NCBI RefSeq assembly: GCF_018531375.1
Contig: NZ_JAHBOH010000001.1
Location: 1,426,001 to 1,490,000 of the forward strand
Source: Cellulomonas fulva
GTDB taxonomy: Bacteria; Actinomycetota; Actinomycetes; Actinomycetales; Cellulomonadaceae
Length of the DNA stretch: 64,000 nucleotides
Reading direction: 5' to 3'
Shown: piece after piece, positions 8,076 to 15,009 of the stretch
How the letters are laid out: every line of letters begins with the position of its first letter
How positions within the stretch are numbered: position 1 is the stretch's first letter
The notes under the pieces: model-generated
Database searches by the model: none
Seen by the model: only the letters and a program-made list of their open reading frames with translations
What the model was told of the DNA's origin: nothing
Translations under genes and position numbers: made by a program

Positions 8076-8447
8076 CTACGCGAACGCGGCGTCCAGGGCT
8101 AGGAGCAAGAAATCGGCGTCGTCCGACAACTTCACAGCCTGGACGAACGCGCACCAGACCATGGGGTCGCGAGCGACGCCGTGCTGCGTGATCTGCTCGG
8201 CAATGCCCATTGCCGTCCACGGGTGCGGGCGCCTACCTTCTGCCGCGCACGCGCTACTGATGGCGACTGCGTCAGCAAGCTCGTCCGGGGACAGCGCGAA
8301 GCCGAGCGACTCGCGCCTGCTCTGCCATTCCGCCGCGACCGTCGCGTCACTCAGATCCCAGTTCGTTGCCACGGTGCGCAACCATACGGTCGCGCGCCGC
8401 TTGGTCCTCGCGGACCTCACCAGCGCCCGTCTGAGCGCCGAGAACAC
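8076..8447 (-). CDS. Hypothetical island protein (123 aa), probably the 3' part of a split gene
   Basis: I use the GTG at 8447 (VFSALRRALVRSARTK) with GGGGCCGGG upstream; the frame is open to an ATG at 8519, but that extension reads unnaturally (Cys/Arg-rich). The body is helical, with RRATVWLRTVATNWDLSD and AVAISSACAAEGRRPHPWTA. In the adjacent minus-strand frame, upstream sequence at about 8447-8600 reads NLRGWNLPVTGPAPATGVPV and VLRGAWRAELSQVVQPWGRG, which looks like the genuine N-terminus joined by a one-base slip in the GGGG run near 8450. No family recognised. Confidence 0.45.
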   Translation of the reverse strand: MFSALRRALVRSARTKRRATVWLRTVATNWDLSDATVAAEWQSRRESLGFALSPDELADAVAISSACAAEGRRPHPWTAMGIAEQITQHGVARDPMVWCAFVQAVKLSDDADFLLLALDAAFA

Positions 8448-8667
8448 CCCGGCCCCACGGTTGCACGACCTGCGACAGTTCGGCCCGCCACGCCCCGCGC
8501 AGCACCTCGACGGGCACACCGGTAGCCGGCGCGGGACCGGTCACGGGGAGGTTCCACCCGCGCAGGTTCGCGGGTGCTCTCTGCCCAACATGGGGTGCAG
8601 CGGGGAGCGGTCGGCCGGCGCGCCCAGTTCCGGCCACACGGGCCGCACAGCGAGCGAAGCGAGGCGC

Positions 8668-9336
8668 TCACCTGGCCACGACGACCTGGTACGCGCTCGG
8701 GTCCGCCTGCTTGGCGACCCACTCGTTGACCACGGCGACCGTCTTGTCGAGCGAGTTCGACACGGACGCGTGGCCGAGCTCACGGTTCTGGTCCGAGGTG
8801 TAAGCCCCGTACAGCTGCTCCATCGGCCCGTCCGAGCTCCGCGACGCGCGCGCGCTGAAGACGATGATGACCGTCTTGCCGAGCGCGTTCGCCGCAGCGG
8901 ACGCCCGGTTCAGGGTGGTCTGAGACACCGACTCCGACAGGCGACCGTCAGCGCTCGCGACGGCCTCCGTGACCGGCGCCGTGATGTCCGCCGTGATGGC
9001 GGCCGGTAGCGGCTGGGCCGGGTCGTAGACGATGCCGCCCTCGCTGAGCGGGTAGACGTTGAGGCCAGCAGCCTCTGCGGCGGCCTGCTCGTCCATCGTC
9101 TTGATGGTGTCGCCGGCGACCGGCGCGGCCACCTCGGCTTTCCCGGTATCGGCCGTTGCCGTGGCCACAGCTTGTGAAGCCGGCCTGACGGAGGCGGCCG
9201 ACTCGCCGGTCGCCGCGCACGCGGTTAAGGAGACGATGACGAAGAAGACAACGGGAGCGGCGGTCACGGTACGGGTGGTCACGCTGGACTGTCGGCGCCA
9301 GGCTCGTTGCGGTTGAGATCGGGATTCCCGGGCCAT
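8668..9336 (-). CDS. Putative lipoprotein
   Basis: From ATG 9336 the protein is 222 residues. It has a basic n-region, a hydrophobic core VVFFVIVSL and a lipobox LTAC ending in the Cys to be lipidated, followed by an Ala/Thr-rich tether. A GTG at 9282 would give a shorter, equally valid signal. The mature domain (about 150 residues) has alternating strands and helices, such as LGKTVIIVFSARASRS and LDKTVAVVNEWVAKQADPSA, and contains no recognised motif. It stands alone in the island. Likely anchored on the outer face of the membrane; function unknown. Confidence 0.6.
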   Translation of the reverse strand: MARESRSQPQRAWRRQSSVTTRTVTAAPVVFFVIVSLTACAATGESAASVRPASQAVATATADTGKAEVAAPVAGDTIKTMDEQAAAEAAGLNVYPLSEGGIVYDPAQPLPAAITADITAPVTEAVASADGRLSESVSQTTLNRASAAANALGKTVIIVFSARASRSSDGPMEQLYGAYTSDQNRELGHASVSNSLDKTVAVVNEWVAKQADPSAYQVVVAR

Positions 9337-9373
9337 CCGATCGGGTGGCCTACCAGCGCGAACGATCGCTGCA

Positions 9374-9937
9374 ATGATGCGCGACATGAGCGAGAGACGC
9401 CCAGACGTTCCCATGCCAGTCCAGCGCGCTGTACGCGTGGAGGCGGGCCACCGTTGCGCTATCCCCACATGCCGACAGACGAGCGGCCTCGAGATTCACC
9501 ACATTCGCGACTGGGCGGACTCCCGGGACCACTCCTTCGAAAACCTCATCCTGCTGTGCGCCGTGTGCCATTCGCGGGCGACGAAGGGCGAGATCGACCG
9601 ATTGGCGATGCAGGCTTACAAGGCCAACCTTGGGCTTGTCACGGGACGGTATGGGGATCTTGAACGGCGCGTGCTGGAGCGGTTCACGAAGGACCCGCTC
9701 CTGACCGAGATCGTCATCGACCGAGCGAACGAGCTCAGCCTCCAGTACCTCGTCGACGACGGGATCATTGAAGATCTCGGATCGTCGGATGGTGCTTACA
9801 TGTTCGCGCTGCCTGATGCCACCCCGGAACTCGGCGACGAGCCTTCGGGCTTCGAATATGGCCCGTGGCGTTGGGGCTTGACGGAAGCGGGTCGCGAGTT
9901 CGTCGCGCGATATAGGCGTGCCGAGGCGATCGATTAG
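9374..9937 (+). CDS. HNH endonuclease domain protein
   Basis: 187 residues. Residues 28-66 form a zinc-bound HNH module: C28-x4-C33, the HH pair at 42-43 (LEIHHI), Asn57 (FENLILLC) and C62-x2-C65-H66. The family cleaves DNA with a single metal ion held by the HNH residues. The C-terminal half (YLVDDGIIEDL, WGLTEAGREFVARY) looks like a small winged-helix domain. A second in-frame ATG (9386) is possible. HNH proteins of this size occur in mobile elements and restriction systems; no methylase is nearby, so the biological role is open. Confidence 0.8.
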   Translation: MMRDMSERRPDVPMPVQRAVRVEAGHRCAIPTCRQTSGLEIHHIRDWADSRDHSFENLILLCAVCHSRATKGEIDRLAMQAYKANLGLVTGRYGDLERRVLERFTKDPLLTEIVIDRANELSLQYLVDDGIIEDLGSSDGAYMFALPDATPELGDEPSGFEYGPWRWGLTEAGREFVARYRRAEAID

Positions 9938-9992
9938 CAACCGCCGGTAAACTCGACCGTGTAGAAGTTCCCGACTTTTTGGAGATCGCACG

Positions 9993-10328
9993 ATGGCACA
10001 GAAGGTTCAGTCCCTACTGGTCGACGACGTCGATGGAGGGGCAGCCGACGAAACGGTTTCGTTCGGTTTCGATGGTGTGACCTACGAGATCGACCTCACG
10101 TCAGCGCACGCGGCCGAGGTGCGCGAGGCGTTCGCGCAGTGGATCGGTCACGCGCGCAAGGTCGGCGGTCGTTCGGCGGGTCGTGGCGCCGGACGCCAGG
10201 GTCGTCGGACGTCAGCGAGTGCTGGTGCGTCGGGCGACATCCGCGAGTGGGCCAAGGACCACGGCTATCACGTGTCCGAGCGTGGGCGCATCAGCGCTGA
10301 GGTCAAGGCCGCGTACGACGCGCGCTGA
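9993..10328 (+). CDS. lsr2: Lsr2-family nucleoid-associated protein
   Basis: 111 residues, close to the family length. The N-terminal oligomerisation domain has the usual VDDVDGGAADETVSFGFDGV and YEIDLT pattern. A basic, Ser/Gly-rich linker leads to the C-terminal DNA-binding module (IREWAKDHGYHVSERGRI) with the RGR minor-groove hook at 97-99. The start is set by GGAG at 9980-9983. Lsr2 silences AT-rich, horizontally acquired DNA. An island-borne copy probably modulates host or element gene expression. A strong terminator follows. Confidence 0.93.
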   Translation: MAQKVQSLLVDDVDGGAADETVSFGFDGVTYEIDLTSAHAAEVREAFAQWIGHARKVGGRSAGRGAGRQGRRTSASAGASGDIREWAKDHGYHVSERGRISAEVKAAYDAR

Positions 10329-10336
10329 GTCATCAC

Positions 10337-10375
10337 GAAGACCTCGGCACCTGATCAACGGGTGCCGGGGTCTTC
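10337..10375 (+). terminator. Terminator after lsr2
   Basis: GAAGACC-CGGCACC pairs with GGTGCCG-GGTCTTC across an eight-base loop (10352-10359), only nine bases beyond the lsr2 stop. Confidence 0.75.
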
Positions 10376-10442
10376 CGCTGTGTGGGAGACCTTCCATACG
10401 CTGAGCGCGTCTTGGCTTGTAGCCACTCCTGGCGCCGCGCAT

Positions 10443-10709
10443 ATGACGCAGGCCCAGGCGCGGACCGGGATTTCAGCCCGGCGCGCGCCCTTCCACTCGG
10501 AGGGCGCCGTGCCCTGCTCGAAGGTCCCTTACGCGACGCCCCGTGCGGCTGCTCGCGCGCTGCGCGCTATCCGCGCCCAGGCTGCTCCGGGCCGTCGCGT
10601 GCCCGCGACGCTTTACCCCTGCGAACGGTGCCGACGGTGGCACCTCACGTCTCAGCCGCCGCGGGGTCGCCGAAGGTCGTGGGAGCGGTACCTGGCAACC
10701 ACCCGCTGA
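10443..10709 (+). CDS. Small protein with CxxC/WHLT zinc-ribbon-like motif (88 aa)
   Basis: The conserved part is the second half: KVPYATPRAAARALRAIRAQ followed by YPCERCRRWHLTSQ. The combination KxxY...A-rich helix...Y-x-C-x2-C-x-x-WHLT is one I recall from many short actinobacterial phage and plasmid proteins. It suggests a single zinc-binding hairpin next to a helix. The start is placed at ATG 10443; an in-frame start at 10362 would overlap the lsr2 terminator and is unlikely. Function unknown. Confidence 0.55.
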   Translation: MTQAQARTGISARRAPFHSEGAVPCSKVPYATPRAAARALRAIRAQAAPGRRVPATLYPCERCRRWHLTSQPPRGRRRSWERYLATTR

Positions 10710-10716
10710 GGACCGT

Positions 10717-10926
10717 TCAGGCCCCTGCGGGTCGCCGTGCTGCGACAAGCGCCAGGACAGCCGCAACGAGCGCCGGAGTGGGCCGGACGCCTTCATAGTG
10801 CAGGGCGAGCTCGGCGTCGGCACGTGTGGTCGGGGCGCCGTGCCCGACGCGGGGGTCCCACGTGCTCTCCGCGAGGTGGAGCGCGTGAACGACGGCGTCG
10901 AGTGCATCGTCGGTGATCGCGCTCAT
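10717..10926 (-). CDS. Hypothetical protein (69 aa) coupled to the HTH gene
   Basis: ATG at 10926 overlaps the stop of the upstream HTH gene (ATGA at 10923-10926), so the pair forms a tight operon. It is a helical protein (ITDDALDAVVHALHLAES, ALVAAVLALVAARRPAGA) with an acidic to neutral composition. No domain recognised. Given the coupling, it may act with the HTH protein, for example as a small partner or antagonist; this is inference. Confidence 0.55.
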   Translation of the reverse strand: MSAITDDALDAVVHALHLAESTWDPRVGHGAPTTRADAELALHYEGVRPTPALVAAVLALVAARRPAGA

Positions 10927-11213
10927 GGGGCGTCCGCCAGGTTGTCGGCGGATTGCGCCTGCTCGAGGTCGGTTCTGCGCCCGGGGCGCATGTCGCCTCT
11001 CAGCTCTTCGACCTTGCGAAGGTCCTGTGCCCGCCACACCGCGCCGCCGTTGAGCTCGCCTGCGGGTTCAGGAAGCCACGCCGGTCGAGGGGTTGTGAGC
11101 CGGTGCTGGCGGAGTGTTGCGGTGGTGATCCCGAGCCGCTGCGCGAGGCGTGGCGCGTCGTAGAGGCCCTCGACTGGGCCGGGGTCCTGGGGCACGAGAC
11201 GACTCTTTGGCAT
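10923..11213 (-). CDS. MerR/excisionase-type helix-turn-helix protein (96 aa)
   Basis: Residues about 16-60 (GLYDAPRLAQRLGITTATLR, AVWRAQDLRKVEELR) form a winged helix-turn-helix like those of plasmid regulators and excisionases, in which the recognition helix follows LGIT and the wing ends in W-R-x-x-D-L. The gene is divergent from the small plus-strand gene at 11300, and the interval between them is packed with TCTACGT/ACGTAGA repeats that it could bind. It is translationally coupled to the following 69-residue ORF. Likely a regulator or recombination directionality factor; no integrase is in the window. Confidence 0.65.
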   Translation of the reverse strand: MPKSRLVPQDPGPVEGLYDAPRLAQRLGITTATLRQHRLTTPRPAWLPEPAGELNGGAVWRAQDLRKVEELRGDMRPGRRTDLEQAQSADNLADAP

Positions 11214-11224
11214 GCGCCCATCGC

Positions 11225-11294
11225 ACCTATCAACGCAGACGTAGACCAGTGTCGGAGTTGCCGGCTAGACGCGTCTACGTTGACGTAGATAGGA
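11225..11294. promoter_or_regulatory. Clustered palindromic operator sites
   Basis: The motif ACGTAGA or its complement TCTACGT occurs at 11239-11245, 11274-11280 and 11283-11289; the last two form the palindrome TCTACGTTGACGTAGA. A perfect 12-bp palindrome TAGACGCGTCTA overlaps at 11266-11277. The two flanks (11225-11246 and 11273-11294) are imperfect inverted repeats of each other (17 of 22). The cluster lies between divergent genes and next to the AGGAG of the plus-strand gene, so binding would block it. Confidence 0.6.
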
Positions 11295-11299
11295 GATAG

Positions 11300-11533
11300 A
11301 TGATGCAGACGTTCCCGGCCAAGCGAGCCAGCCGCACCGGCGCGCTCGTCGTCGTGACCGATCCCGCAACCGCAGCCGCGCTCGTCGGCCAGCTCATCGA
11401 GCTCGTCGCCCCGGACGGCAGCACCGCGCACGGCCGCGTGACCGGCGTCGGGCGCACCTGGACCACCCCGGACGGGCGAGACGCGGCCTACGCGTACCTC
11501 GATCCCGCATCGATCACTGCTGACGTGGCGTGA
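11300..11533 (+). CDS. Small hypothetical protein (77 aa)
   Basis: Start at ATG 11300 or 11303 behind AGGAG (11291-11295). A compact beta-rich sequence (GALVVVTDPATAAALVG, LIELVAPDGSTAHGRVTGV, YAYLDPASIT) is compatible with a small barrel. No family recognised. The promoter region carries the operator cluster described above, so this gene and the downstream DUF2637 gene are probably repressed by the divergent HTH protein. Confidence 0.55.
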   Translation: MMQTFPAKRASRTGALVVVTDPATAAALVGQLIELVAPDGSTAHGRVTGVGRTWTTPDGRDAAYAYLDPASITADVA

Positions 11534-11588
11534 CGACAAACCGCCGTGTCAGCAGCCCACAGAGCCGCACCGAGCACGAGGAGCACCG

Positions 11589-12374
11589 ATGAGCACCAAG
11601 ACCGCCCAGAAGGCCGCCGGACGCCCCACGGTGCACCGCGCGCGCATTCCCGCCGATGCCATCGCCGTCCTCGTCGTCCAGACGCTCGTGCTGGCCGGCG
11701 TTTGGCTGACCGCCATTGTCGTCAGCTTCACCGGGCTCGTCGCGGCGGCCGGTTGGGCGAATGTCGCCGGCTTGCCAAGCTTCGGAGTGCCTCTTTTCAT
11801 CGATGGGATCCTCGTTGGCGCCTCGCTGGCCTACCTCGTGGCACGCGAGCGGCACGACCGCGCGAGCCAGTGGATCGCGGTCCTGGCGATGCTGGCGTTC
11901 TGCGGCCTGTCGATCACCGGGAACGCGACCCACGCGCTCGGGAGCAGCGCCGCAGGGATGGAGCGCATCACGGGCATCCTCCTGGCCGTCGCCGCGCCGG
12001 TCGCGATCCTCGTCACGACGGAGCTTCTGGCGCGGACCGTGATCGCCAGCCCGGACGAGCACGTGCCCGCCCCGGCGTCGCGTGCGGCTCGTCGTGCCGC
12101 TCGGCCGGCCACCGTGACCGCTCCTGCCGCCCTGCCGACCACAGCGCCTGCACCCACGACGCAGCCCGCCCAGCGCCCCGCCCAGTGGGATGAGACGGCG
12201 CGCCCGAAGCGGTCCTCGTACAGCCAGGAGCAGCGCGCTGAGGCTGTGCGGCTCGCCGCCGAGGGGCTGAGCCAGCGCCAGATCGCCGAAGCCGTCGGCG
12301 CCACTAAGAGCGCAGTCCAGAGCTGGCTCGCAGCGGGCGTTCCCGCAGGTCAGCCTGTAGGAGCCAACACGTAA
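11589..12374 (+). CDS. DUF2637 / Spd-like membrane protein with C-terminal HTH
   Basis: 261 residues. Residues about 22-150 contain four hydrophobic segments (AVLVVQTLVLAGVWLTAIVV; VPLFIDGILVGASLAYLVA; WIAVLAMLAFCGLSI; ITGILLAVAAPVAILVTTEL). This is the DUF2637 layout seen in spread (Spd) and transfer-associated proteins of actinomycete plasmids and integrative elements. An Ala/Pro/Thr linker follows. Residues about 212-250 (YSQEQRAEAVRLAAEGLSQR, IAEAVGATKSAVQSWLA) form a transposase/resolvase-like helix-turn-helix. It supports the view that the island derives from a conjugative element. Clean GAGGAG-type ribosome binding site. Confidence 0.75.
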   Translation: MSTKTAQKAAGRPTVHRARIPADAIAVLVVQTLVLAGVWLTAIVVSFTGLVAAAGWANVAGLPSFGVPLFIDGILVGASLAYLVARERHDRASQWIAVLAMLAFCGLSITGNATHALGSSAAGMERITGILLAVAAPVAILVTTELLARTVIASPDEHVPAPASRAARRAARPATVTAPAALPTTAPAPTTQPAQRPAQWDETARPKRSSYSQEQRAEAVRLAAEGLSQRQIAEAVGATKSAVQSWLAAGVPAGQPVGANT

Positions 12375-12487
12375 CATCCACACAGGCGTTCGAGCGGTCC
12401 GCGAGGCACACGCGGATAGCCCGGGCACCCGCTATTGAGCGCGCGCTCGCGGACGCGCAGTCGCTTCGTGGCCGGCTCGCGGCGGCT

Positions 12488-12769
12488 GTGGAGACCGGGG
12501 ATCAGGTGGATGCCGCACAGACCCTCACGGACGCGCTCAGCGCCTCGTTCCGCCTCGTGCAGGCCGTCCCGGTCCTCGCCGCCCGCCACAGCACGTGGGC
12601 GTTGGCGTTCACCGGGACGAGCGAGTACTCGGCCGAGTGCAGGGCACGGCTGGCGATCACGCACGTGGACCGTCTGGCACGTGCTGCCGCTGCCCCGGCG
12701 GTCGTGCAGGAGCCGGGGACGAGGTTCGCCGGCGACCTCGACGACGCCACGATCACCCCCGTCCCGTGA
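12488..12769 (+). CDS. Hypothetical helical protein (at least 93 aa)
   Basis: The frame is open back to the stop of the DUF2637 gene at 12374. Natural-looking sequence (ERALADAQSLRGRLAAAVE) precedes the GTG at 12488, so the true start lies upstream, perhaps near 12434, but no good start codon or ribosome binding site is visible. The product is Ala-rich and helical. The stop overlaps the next start as GTGA (12766-12769). No family recognised; probably co-transcribed with the DUF2637 gene. Confidence 0.45.
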   Translation: METGDQVDAAQTLTDALSASFRLVQAVPVLAARHSTWALAFTGTSEYSAECRARLAITHVDRLARAAAAPAVVQEPGTRFAGDLDDATITPVP

Positions 12770-13257
12770 CGGTCGACGCTGTGCAGGACGCGCAGGTCGT
12801 CGCTGCGATCGACGACGCTCAGGCGCTCGCAGCAGAGCTCAGGGGACGGCTCGCAGATCTGGCCATGGGCGCCTGGGACGGTCCACCGGATGAGGCAGGC
12901 GTGTTCGAGGCCGCCGTGGCAGGTGCGAAGGCGCTACGGGACGCCGTACCCGCGCTCGCGGACGGCACTGGACCGACACCGTGGCCTACAACGACGCCGA
13001 GCGCATGGACCGGCGGGCACTGTGCGCGGTTCGGTCCCTCACGGTTCTGGCAAGACGCGCGCGGGGACTCCCCGTGCTCAGCGTGCGTCGTTGAGCTGAG
13101 CCAGCAGCGCTCGGGCGCGATCGGCGATGTCGGGCTCGCGGTCGTGGGCCAGGGCGTCGAGCGTCGTGGCTGGCAGGCCGGGCACGTCGAGGATGGCCCG
13201 ACGGACAACGGGGTCAGGGTGCCCGACGAACCGGCTGGCTACTGGGCCGGGGCATGA
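12766..13257 (+). CDS. Hypothetical protein, probable frameshift near codon 70
   Basis: GTG start coupled to the preceding gene. The first about 68 residues are coherent (DAQVVAAIDDAQALAAELRG, ALRDAVPALADG). Past about 12970 this frame becomes implausible and overlaps the convergent gene by 180 bases. A neighbouring frame reads WTDTVAYNDAERMDRRALCA and VRSLTVLARRARGLPVLSVR to a stop at 13094, leaving only a 17-base overlap. A single-base slip near 12965-12975 would restore a gene of about 110 codons. Function unknown. Confidence 0.4.
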   Translation: MTVDAVQDAQVVAAIDDAQALAAELRGRLADLAMGAWDGPPDEAGVFEAAVAGAKALRDAVPALADGTGPTPWPTTTPSAWTGGHCARFGPSRFWQDARGDSPCSACVVELSQQRSGAIGDVGLAVVGQGVERRGWQAGHVEDGPTDNGVRVPDEPAGYWAGA

Positions 13258-13440
13258 CGCGTGCAGGACCACGGACCGCACGATTTCGTCCATGCTCGGG
13301 TCGCGCGCTTCGAGCAGGGAGGGTGCGACGACGACGAGCTGTTCACTGGTGGATCCTGGGTCTCGCGCGACGGCGAGCCGGACCGCGAGCGGAGCGGCGA
13401 CAAGCGCCCAGGGGGACGGCGGAGGCTGTCGGCGGGGCAT
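13078..13440 (-). CDS. HEAT/LRV-like repeat protein (120 aa), hypothetical
   Basis: From ATG 13440. The sequence is built of short helical repeats with the pattern D-P-x-V-R-x-A-I/V (LAVARDPGSTSEQLVVVAPS; ARDPSMDEIVRSVVLHAS; FVGHPDPVVRRAILDVPG; AHDREPDIADRARALLAQ). This resembles leucine-rich-variant or HEAT-like repeats, which are protein-interaction scaffolds. Upstream extension of the frame (to 13497) lacks a ribosome binding site. It lies directly left of the IS481-family element. Precise role unknown. Confidence 0.6.
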   Translation of the reverse strand: MPRRQPPPSPWALVAAPLAVRLAVARDPGSTSEQLVVVAPSLLEARDPSMDEIVRSVVLHASCPGPVASRFVGHPDPVVRRAILDVPGLPATTLDALAHDREPDIADRARALLAQLNDAR

Positions 13441-13551
13441 GGAACCAGTGTGCGGCGCCTTCGAACGGGTGTGCGCACGATGGTGTGGCGCACGCACAGG
13501 GGCAAACCCTCAGAAGTGCTCGCAGATATCCGACGCTGGTCGACCAACGCA

Positions 13552-13572
13552 TGTCTCAGGACATAGGCAACA
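13552..13572 (+). repeat. IS481-family left inverted repeat
   Basis: Left terminal repeat beginning TGTCTCAGGACAT; mate of the repeat at 14777-14797. Confidence 0.88.
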
Positions 13573-13596
13573 TGGCTCGGGCGTCGATGAGTTGGC

Positions 13597-14766
13597 ATGT
13601 CGCGTGCTCGTCTGGTCATCACCGCTGTCGTGCTCGAGGGCCGTTCGCAGGCCGAGGTCGCCCGCGCCTACGGGCTATCACGGTCCTGGGTGAGTCGCCT
13701 GGTCGCCCGATACCGCGAAATCGGTGACGCGGCGTTCGAACCCCGATCGAGACGACCGCTGACGTCACCGACAGCGCTCAGCGCGGCGACCGTCGAGCTG
13801 ATCGTGTCCGTGCGTACGCACCTGATCGCCGACGGTCTGGACGCCGGCGCCCACACCATCGCCTGGCACCTGACCCACCACCACGACCTGAAGGTCGCAC
13901 CCGCCACGATCTGGCGCCACCTCACCGCGGCCGGGCTGATCGAGCCCGCACCGAAGAAGCGACCCCGCACCTCCGACATCCGCTTCGAGGCCGACCTACC
14001 CAACCAGATGTGGCAGACGGACTTCACCCACGTGCCCCTGGCCGACGGCACCGACACCGAAGTCCTCACGTTCATCGACGACCACTCCCGCTTCGTCGTG
14101 GCCTGCACCGCCCACGAACGGGTCCACGGCGCCGACGCTGTGACCACCTTCCGAGCCGCGATCAGCACACACGGCGTCCCCGCAACGATGCTGTCCGACA
14201 ACGGCATGGTCTTCACCACCCGCCTGGCCGGCGGCCGCGGCGGCCGCAACGGCTTCGAGTCCGAGCTCGCCCGCCTGGGCATCGAGCAACGCAACTCCCG
14301 ACCCAACCACCCCACCACCTGCGGCAAGGTCGAACGCGTCCAGCAGACCCTCAAGAAATGGCTCGCCGGCCACCCCACCGCGACCACCACCACCGAGCTG
14401 CAGACCCTGCTCGACACCTGGCGCGAGCACTACAACACCGCCCGCCCCCACGCCTCACTGAACCGACGCACACCCGCAGCCGCCTACGCCGCCAAAGCCA
14501 AGGCCCACCCCGTCGGCGGCGCCGGCACCCACGAACGCGTCCGCCACGACCGCGTCGACACCGACGGCAAGCTCACCTTGCGCATCGCCGCCCGACTGCA
14601 CCACATCGGCATCGGACGAGCCCGCGCCCGAACCCCCGTCATCATGCTCATCGCCGACCTCGACGTCCGCATCGTGCACGCCATCACCGGCGAACTCCTA
14701 CGCGAGCTCACCATCGACCCCACCAGGGACTACCAACCCCAACAACGCAAACAGGCCGGACCCTGA
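13597..14766 (+). CDS. IS481-family transposase
   Basis: 389 residues, full length. The N-terminal HTH (AEVARAYGLSRSWVSRLVAR) is followed by a second helix-turn-helix region and the integrase-core fold. The catalytic DDE triad is visible: D142 (MWQTDFTHV), D201 (MLSDNGMVF) and E246 (CGKVERVQQ). The family moves its own element by cut or copy mechanisms using two metal ions. The C-terminal beta domain (RIAARLHHIGIGRARARTPV) is also complete. The ATG lies 24 bases inside the left repeat. Confidence 0.95.
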   Translation: MSRARLVITAVVLEGRSQAEVARAYGLSRSWVSRLVARYREIGDAAFEPRSRRPLTSPTALSAATVELIVSVRTHLIADGLDAGAHTIAWHLTHHHDLKVAPATIWRHLTAAGLIEPAPKKRPRTSDIRFEADLPNQMWQTDFTHVPLADGTDTEVLTFIDDHSRFVVACTAHERVHGADAVTTFRAAISTHGVPATMLSDNGMVFTTRLAGGRGGRNGFESELARLGIEQRNSRPNHPTTCGKVERVQQTLKKWLAGHPTATTTTELQTLLDTWREHYNTARPHASLNRRTPAAAYAAKAKAHPVGGAGTHERVRHDRVDTDGKLTLRIAARLHHIGIGRARARTPVIMLIADLDVRIVHAITGELLRELTIDPTRDYQPQQRKQAGP

Positions 14767-14776
14767 GGGTCCGGCC

Positions 14777-14797
14777 TGTTGCCGATGTCCTGCGACA
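14777..14797 (-). repeat. IS481-family right inverted repeat
   Basis: Right terminal repeat; its reverse complement begins TGTCGCAGGACAT and matches the left repeat at 19 of 21 positions. Confidence 0.88.
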
Positions 14798-14806
14798 TCA
14801 CACCGG

Positions 14807-14891
14807 CGGAGGATGGGGGATTCGAACCCCCGAGGGCTTGCACCCAACACGCTTTCCAAGCGTGCGCCATAGGCCACTAGGCGAATCCTCC
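14807..14891 (-). tRNA. tRNA-Ser (GGA anticodon)
   Basis: 85-nt cloverleaf on the minus strand with acceptor GGAGGAT/ATCCTCC and G73. The anticodon loop TTGGAAA carries GGA, there is a long class II variable arm as expected for Ser, and the T-arm is GGGGGTTCGAATCCCCC. CCA is not encoded. The 3' end points toward the accessory island, the usual orientation for an attachment site. Confidence 0.97.
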
Positions 14892-15009
14892 TGGCGGTCG
14901 CGCGCGTCCCGCGGGGCGGGTCGTGCGTGTCCTGGCCGCGAACCAGGGTACCGGACGCCAGGGGGCGCTCCGGCCACGGGACGCCACGGGACGCAGCGCC
15001 GGTCCTGGG

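Larger units (their letters stand above)
13552..14797 (+). mobile_element. IS481-family insertion sequence (1,246 bp)
   Basis: One transposase ORF bounded by 21-bp terminal inverted repeats (13552-13572 and 14777-14797) that agree at 19 of 21 positions, start with TGT and share AGGACATNGGCAACA. Length and single-ORF structure fit IS481. I see no direct target-site duplication in the flanks. The right end stops nine bases from the tRNA-Ser 3' end. The transposase frame is intact, so the element may be active. Confidence 0.9.

Noticed and set aside
9374..9937. Restriction-modification system around the HNH gene
   Set aside because: No methyltransferase or specificity gene is adjacent; a lone HNH protein is not enough.
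1..14806. Direct repeat of the tRNA-Ser 3' end as left attachment site, and an integrase
   Set aside because: I saw neither in this part of the window; the left end of the island is probably outside it.
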